From NCBI GenBank assembly GCA_949317995.1, contig OX439044.1, positions 19,740,641 to 19,804,640 on the forward strand: DNA of 64,000 nt, read 5' to 3'. The notes below the pieces were generated by a model that made no database searches, had not been told where the DNA came from, and saw nothing but the letters and a program-made list of their open reading frames with translations. The translations under genes were made by a program, and so were the position numbers. Each line of letters begins with the position of its first letter. The first letter of the stretch is position 1. The stretch is from Acholoe squamosa. Taxonomy: Eukaryota; Annelida; Polychaeta; Phyllodocida; Polynoidae. Shown here piece by piece: positions 60,901-64,000 of the stretch.

Positions 60901-63900
60901 TCGACCCTCAGGTAAGGTATGCGGGATGAAGAAGACCACAACGTCCCCAAGCACCAGCGACAACCACTTGGAATGAGGTTTTCAGGATATGGTTGCCTTT
61001 TACTCTTGTCATTTCCTTACATGTTAGATACCACGAGTTTATCAGTTTACATCTGTTGTAAAATACATGTATATTAATAATACAACGACTGTTTAGATTT
61101 CTTGGCCCAAGTGCCAAAAAGGTAGGTAGCACGGGATGACAACACGTTCCAGAGGAGTTACCAGGACAACAGGGCTATGGGTTTCATTCTTCTCCTTGGT
61201 TACCATCATTTCTTCCTATGATCCCTCATGGTTTTGTATTCCTCCTCTGCTAAAGTAACGTGCATTGACCCTATGAAATGAACACTGCTGAAATTAGTAA
61301 TGGATTGATATTGTTGCTTTTGACTAAAACTGTTATAGACATACAGTGTGCCAGTATTTCTAACTTTCGGTTCTCTTTTGCATAGTAAAACATTTGTCCA
61401 CTTACCAGTAGGACTTTAGGTTATAAGATTTACACTAAAAGTGTAACTCTATTAACTTAGGTAGGTTATAGGCGATAACTTAACTTTACATCATAAGTTC
61501 CATAGCAGTGTTCATATGCATAGGCAATGCTCTGAGTGGAGTGAGAGGATTTCTCCAGATACAAATCTGAGACTCCTCTCTCAAGACCCTTCATTTCTAT
61601 CAAAGAGAAAACCTGCCCTTATTTCCTTTTCTGTTTACTTTACTTTACCTCACCTCCACCTCCATCATATCCTCCACCATCACCCTTCTATGTATGATTA
61701 TCTGGGTTGCTGCGTTGTGGACATAACAGGTATATCCAACATTGAGTTGGTAAGTTTGGTTCTGCATTCAGGAATTTTCGACTGGAGCGCCGCCCGCCTT
61801 GGATCACCGACTTTCCTAGAAACAGGTAGAGCGCTGATCGTAAGCAGTGCCATTTGATGCTACCTGGCAGTTTATTGGTGTTTACATGCCTGACATTCAT
61901 TCAGCCAGTCATTTCACTTTATTAAAGATAAAGCTAGACTGTTGTGACTTCATGCTACTGAAAAAAAACAGAGCATGAACTTGAAAGAAAACCCCTGCAC
62001 AACCAACTATCAGACTAAACATTTACACTCAAGAAATACCTATGGGAGAATTAAGGGTATCGGGAATGGGTGACCCTAATTGACACACATTGATAAAAAA
62101 GATGTCATAGGTTGAGGGACACAATCTGCTCTGTGTTTTTTTTGTATGCATTGGCTGTTCTTTATCCCTGGTGTTGCTGGACAAGCAGGCCATGACAAAG
62201 CATGTAGACCTGGTAGAGACGGTAAGGAACGGTGTGTCCTGTCGTGTGGGAGAGCCACTTTTGTGCTACATGTGTTTCAACTCTTTTCCTTGGTTTTGTA
62301 GCTGCCTACAAACATGCCGATGGCAAGAAGATTGATAGCCGCCGTGTACTCGTCGATGTGGAGAGATCACGTACTGTCAAGGGCTGGCGTCCACGAAGAC
62401 TTGGTGAGATTTTGATTTTGTATACAGGGCATCCTTTTTGCATGTTTTGCTAAATCCTCAAACTGATGGCAGTGTATTATTCTCATAGAATACAAATTGT
62501 CATGTAGTTCTAGGCATAAGATTCAGTATGTAGAGATGATGTCAGTGAAACATCACTGTCTGTTATTTAATGCATTGAATTCTGTGTTGCCAGGTGGTGG
62601 ACTGGGTGGTACCCGTAAGGGCGGACCTGAGGTGAACACAAAATACTCCGGAAGAGATGACGGAACCAGCATGCACAGGTATAAAAATAGATAAAAAAAA
62701 AAACTTGGTTGCAACAGTATAATAGATAGATACCGAATAATAAAGTTTAAGCTCACTATTTCAGAAGATCCAATGTATGTAAGAAGCTTCGCTTGGTAGC
62801 ATTTGGTTGGAAATACTGTAACTGAAATATTTGTTGTCAGCGGTACAAAAAAGAGTCTACAATGCTTACAGGGACAGAGATGATCGATCAGCGTCTCCAC
62901 GTGAAAGTAGACGGAGAGACAGAAGTCGCAGCCCACGTGAGAAACGGCGGCGCAGTCGAAGCCCGCGCGATAGGAAGCGGGCTCGCAGTCGGAGCAGGGA
63001 TCGTGACCGTGAATCAAGGAGAGATAGAGAACGTGAGCGGGAGCGGGCGGAACCCAGAGATGAGAAGAAAGAAAGATTTGATGATGATAGTATGTAACCT
63101 TCTCTTAATACCGTAAACTCCCGCGTATAAGACGCATCCTCTACGCCAAACAAATGCCTTGTGCGTCTTATAGGATGTACTGAAATTAGGGGTGCGTCTT
63201 ATACGAGGGGTAATTTTACTATAGAAATGTATTGAATTTACAAATATCAGCATTAAAATGTGCGTCTTATACGCAAAAATGGTCCTGCTGAGTTTGGGGT
63301 GCGTCCTATACGCGCAACGCGTCTTCTACGCGGGAGATTACGGTACTCAATGATTTTGCTAAGCTTGAATATGATATGTCTGTTGTCTTTAAAACATTCA
63401 TTTTGATGTGCCAATATTAGTTTGACTATGGGAAAGTATTTCCTTTTCCCCAGCCATTGCTCAGTGATATATGTATCATAATGCATGTTAACTTCCTCTT
63501 GCAGTGGGTATGGATGAAGAACGCAGTAGGAGAAAACGTAGGAGTCGATCACGCGACCGCAAGCGCAGTAGGTCTCCTCGTGATAGGAAGAGGAGGAGGA
63601 GCAGGAGCCGTGAGCGCAGTCGCCGTGACCGTAGCAGGGACCGCCGTGGTGGAGGTGATGATGATCAATACGGTGAATACGGCAACATCCAGGTCAAAGA
63701 GGTAAGGATACCAGATGATTTTAATTTTCCTAAATATTTTTTTTTATTGTACATATATAAGTACTGGGTACGTGTATCTTAATATATTGATGATCATCAT
63801 CGTAAAACCTTGCTTTTTGCCACCTCAAATACCTGTAGTAAAGATAGTTAAACTACTATATAAATAACCAATAGAAACATATCTCGTACCGGTAGCTTGC

Positions 63901-64000
63901 TTTCAAGGTTTGTGTCTTAGGTGAGTATGTTTATACAAGGAAAAGAACTTTGGTCTCATAAATGTATCTTCCCCCGCCAGGTGGCAGCACAGAGAAGGTG
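33792..64000 (+). CDS. SNRNP70: U1 small nuclear ribonucleoprotein 70 kDa (U1-70K), 11 exons seen, 3' end outside window
   Basis: U1-70K binds stem-loop I of U1 snRNA and acts in 5' splice-site recognition in the nucleus. Exons 1-10 give 358 codons in one continuous frame with consistent phases and GT-AG junctions: 33792-33935, 37705-37767, 46319-46373, 54868-54932, 55186-55248, 55471-55552, 62302-62403, 62594-62678, 62872-63089, 63505-63701, then 63981 onward. The N-terminus [20 protein letters not shown] is nearly the vertebrate sequence. The RRM spans ~101-180 with RNP2 (SLFVGRI) and RNP1 ([10 protein letters not shown]). A conserved Gly-rich turn ([13 protein letters not shown]) follows, then Arg/Ser/Asp-rich RS repeats from ~221. 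Introns 2, 3 and 6 are 6.7-8.6 kb and carry transposons. The C-terminal end is beyond the window. Confidence 0.97.
34967..35517 (-). CDS. Unidentified gene, first coding exon, antisense in SNRNP70 intron 1
   Basis: A minus-strand frame of 183 codons plus two bases. The ATG at 35517 has an in-frame TAA five codons upstream. The frame ends at a consensus donor, AAAG|GTAAGA (exon end 34967, phase 2); its apparent stop lies inside that donor, which suggests a true exon. The DNA is CpG-rich. The protein starts [20 protein letters not shown], is Arg/Ala/Gly-rich in the first 80 residues, and is polar and Pro/Asn-rich later ([19 protein letters not shown]). No signal peptide, membrane segment or known domain is seen. 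Downstream exons should lie at lower coordinates on the minus strand; I could not identify them. A direct join to the Kv1 coding region at the nearest CAG would be out of frame. Confidence 0.5.
36667..37210 (-). other. Possible minus-strand exons in SNRNP70 intron 1
   Basis: Several minus-strand frames here have protein-like composition, including one at 36667-36909 ([20 protein letters not shown], ending in a TGA) and one at about 36,910-37,080 ([19 protein letters not shown]). Acceptor-like sites (TTTCCTACAG at ~37,200; TTTACAG at ~37,092) lie upstream. The frames do not form one obvious model and no family is recognised. They may be exons of a nested gene or chance in GC-richer DNA. Confidence 0.25.
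37705..37767 (+). CDS. SNRNP70: SNRNP70 exon 2 (residues 49-69)
   Basis: [20 protein letters not shown] plus K, phase 0 on both sides; matches the vertebrate EDPRDAPPPTR region. Confidence 0.95.
38129..38410 (+). mobile_element. Palindromic MITE family, copy B with a different core
   Basis: It begins CCGTAATCTCCCGCGTATAA and ends GGGAGATTACGG, flanked by TA on both sides. The termini match the other copies, but the interior (about 200 bp from ~38,165 to 38,370) is unrelated to theirs. It lies in SNRNP70 intron 2. Confidence 0.75.
38411..40955. other. SNRNP70 intron 2, no gene seen
   Basis: No supported frame. A CpG-containing patch at 40,560-40,625 has a GCGCATGCGCA (NRF-1-like) followed by CAAAATGGCGGAC (YY1-like), noted in the findings. 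Confidence 0.4.
40956..41266. mobile_element. hAT-type MITE with target duplication
   Basis: The ends are a perfect 16-bp inverted repeat, CCAGTGTTGCCGAAAA and TTTTCGGCAACACTGG. The flanks share a direct GTTGTAC (40950-40956 and 41266-41272, the outer C and G shared with the TIR). CAGTGTTGCC is a typical hAT terminus, though hAT duplications are usually 8 bp and only 7 bp are shared here. The 311-bp interior has no coding capacity, so it is non-autonomous. It lies within SNRNP70 intron 2. Confidence 0.85.
41273..46318. other. SNRNP70 intron 2, remainder, no gene seen
   Basis: Several short frames (for example 41588-41897 on the plus strand and 45033-45266 on the minus strand) but none with a recognisable domain or convincing splice context. 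Confidence 0.4.
46319..46373 (+). CDS. SNRNP70: SNRNP70 exon 3 (residues 70-87)
   Basis: [18 protein letters not shown] plus one base. The codon split at the intron becomes the conserved Trp of WDPHNDP. Donor TTGT|GTAAGT. Confidence 0.93.
46374..50492. other. SNRNP70 intron 3, left part, no gene seen
   Basis: No supported gene. G runs lie at 46,409, 47,301 and 47,770. A CpG- and CAG-rich patch at 49,310-49,570 has frames open on both strands. Confidence 0.4.
50493..50742 (+). mobile_element. Palindromic MITE family, copy C
   Basis: Starts CCATAATCTCCAACG and ends GCGGGAGATTACGG, flanked by TA. It has the same repeated CGTATAAGGCGCACC-type interior as copy D, which follows 53 bp later in the same orientation. 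Confidence 0.85.
50796..51040 (+). mobile_element. Palindromic MITE family, copy D
   Basis: Starts CCGTAATCTCCCGCA and ends GCGGGAGATTACGG. The left flank is CA rather than TA. It is close to copy C in the interior (shared TAGTAAAAATACCCCCC and GCACCCCAAACTCAAGG). Confidence 0.85.
51343..51484. mobile_element. hAT-like MITE, 142 bp
   Basis: A perfect 13-bp inverted repeat, CAGAGATGCCACT and AGTGGCATCTCTG, at the ends. CAGAGATG is a common hAT-type terminus. No exact 8-bp target duplication is visible, so it is probably old. It lies within SNRNP70 intron 3. Confidence 0.7.
51485..54867. other. SNRNP70 intron 3, right part, no gene seen
   Basis: No supported gene. It holds a perfect 11-bp stem hairpin at 52697-52725 and an NRF-1-like TGCGCATGCGCA (52,802) followed by TATAAATA and CCGCCATCTTTT, which looks promoter-like but leads only to a 55-codon frame. 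Confidence 0.4.
54868..54932 (+). CDS. SNRNP70: SNRNP70 exon 4 (residues 88-109)
   Basis: [20 protein letters not shown] plus RI; start of the RRM with RNP2. Acceptor TTTTACAG, donor ATC|GTAAGT. Confidence 0.97.
55186..55248 (+). CDS. SNRNP70: SNRNP70 exon 5 (residues 110-130)
   Basis: [20 protein letters not shown] plus R, the first helix of the RRM; phase 0 both ends. Confidence 0.97.
55471..55552 (+). CDS. SNRNP70: SNRNP70 exon 6 (residues 131-157)
   Basis: Contains RNP1 ([18 protein letters not shown]). It ends one base into the Ser codon completed by exon 7, at CACT|GTAAGT. Confidence 0.97.
55553..56289. other. SNRNP70 intron 6, left part, no gene seen
   Basis: No supported frame. The left edge of the following LINE fragment cannot be set exactly, so part of this interval may belong to it. 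Confidence 0.35.
56290..57318 (+). mobile_element. 5'-truncated non-LTR retrotransposon (LINE)
   Basis: An open reverse transcriptase C-terminus runs to the stop at 57061. A ~250-bp 3' UTR follows, with a small hairpin (CGTCC TTTCG GGACG, 57273-57287) and a CAAT/ATCA tandem tail at 57305-57318. Hairpin plus short-repeat tail is how several CR1/Jockey-group LINEs end. The left end is approximate. It sits in SNRNP70 intron 6 in the gene's orientation. Confidence 0.75.
56327..57061 (+). pseudogene. LINE reverse transcriptase C-terminal fragment
   Basis: 244 codons covering the end of the RT thumb region and the C-terminus: [20 protein letters not shown] (the usual 'WC..N.L.VN..K' step), [19 protein letters not shown], and [20 protein letters not shown], typical of CR1/Jockey-type LINE proteins. 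The RT active site (YADD) and the endonuclease would lie upstream and are absent, so this is a dead 5' truncation. The remaining frame is open, suggesting a moderately recent insertion. Confidence 0.75.
57319..58194. other. SNRNP70 intron 6, middle, no gene seen
   Basis: No supported frame. C-rich and CA-rich low-complexity sequence lies at about 57,780-57,815. Confidence 0.4.
58195..58428 (+). mobile_element. Palindromic MITE family, copy E
   Basis: Starts CCGTAATCTCCCGCG, ends GCGGGAGTTTACGG, flanked by TA. The interior has five or more CGTATAAGACGCAC-type units. It is nearly identical to copy F but in the opposite orientation. Confidence 0.9.
58429..62301. other. SNRNP70 intron 6, right part, no gene seen
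   Basis: No supported gene. The AT-rich stretch at 59,600-60,400 holds only short frames. Confidence 0.4.
62302..62403 (+). CDS. SNRNP70: SNRNP70 exon 7 (residues 158-191)
   Basis: [20 protein letters not shown] and onward to GWRPRRL; the end of the RRM and the strongly conserved [11 protein letters not shown] motif. Acceptor TTTTGTAG, donor CTTG|GTGAGA. Confidence 0.97.
62594..62678 (+). CDS. SNRNP70: SNRNP70 exon 8 (residues 192-219)
   Basis: [20 protein letters not shown] and RDDGTSMH, matching the vertebrate [11 protein letters not shown]...SGRDD region. Donor CACAG|GTATAA. Confidence 0.96.
62872..63089 (+). CDS. SNRNP70: SNRNP70 exon 9 (first RS-rich block)
   Basis: [20 protein letters not shown] and similar Arg/Ser/Asp/Glu repeats through KKERFDDD. 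The acceptor at GCTTACAG keeps the frame. It ends at ATA|GTATGTAA, so reading into the intron stops at once. Confidence 0.93.
63111..63343 (-). mobile_element. Palindromic MITE family, copy F
   Basis: Occupies over half of the 415-bp SNRNP70 intron 9. Its ends, CCGTAAACTCCCGCG and GCGGGAGATTACGG, are flanked by TA. On the minus strand it reads almost exactly like copy E. Confidence 0.9.
63505..63701 (+). CDS. SNRNP70: SNRNP70 exon 10 (second RS-rich block)
   Basis: Completes an ATG codon across the junction, then [20 protein letters not shown] and further RS/RD repeats, ending [10 protein letters not shown] in phase 0 at GAG|GTAAGG. Confidence 0.94.
63981..64000 (+). CDS. SNRNP70: SNRNP70 exon 11, start only
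   Basis: After a CCCCCGCCAG acceptor the frame continues VAAQRR to the window edge; the rest is outside. Confidence 0.75.

Overview
This is eukaryotic DNA, most likely from a marine invertebrate and possibly a deuterostome such as a hemichordate, echinoderm or amphioxus; the phylum is an inference. The evidence is a spliced U1-70K gene with GT-AG introns up to 8.6 kb, a single-exon Shaker-type potassium channel of animal type, and many MITE-like repeats plus an LTR element. There are no bacterial features.

Region 1 (1 to about 14,516) is most of one very large, env-bearing Ty3/gypsy (errantivirus-like) LTR element on the minus strand. In sense order it has a probable 5' LTR/leader, a long gag, pol in an overlapping frame, a cluster of accessory frames (a C2H2 zinc-finger ORF joined by TAATG to a basic ORF, then a small ORF resembling the Gag capsid), a Ser/Thr/Pro-rich ORF on the OPPOSITE strand, and an env that runs off the left edge. 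The visible frames are open, so it looks young and whole where visible; its 3' LTR lies outside the window.

Region 2 (14.5 to 31.0 kb) has no gene I can support. It holds CAGTG-rich degenerate sequence around a tRNA-derived SINE head, an 86-bp tandem repeat, a foldback element, one copy of a palindromic MITE family and a long (TA)n tract.

Region 3 (31.0 to 64.0 kb) holds host genes. A complete intronless Kv1 channel (minus) lies head to head with SNRNP70/U1-70K (plus). SNRNP70 spans 33,792 to beyond 64,000, with eleven exons seen. Its intron 1 contains an unidentified coding exon on the opposite strand. Its large introns carry a hAT-type MITE with a target duplication, a second hAT-like MITE, a 5'-truncated LINE and five more copies of the palindromic MITE family. 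Two near-identical copies in opposite orientation bracket exons 7 to 9.
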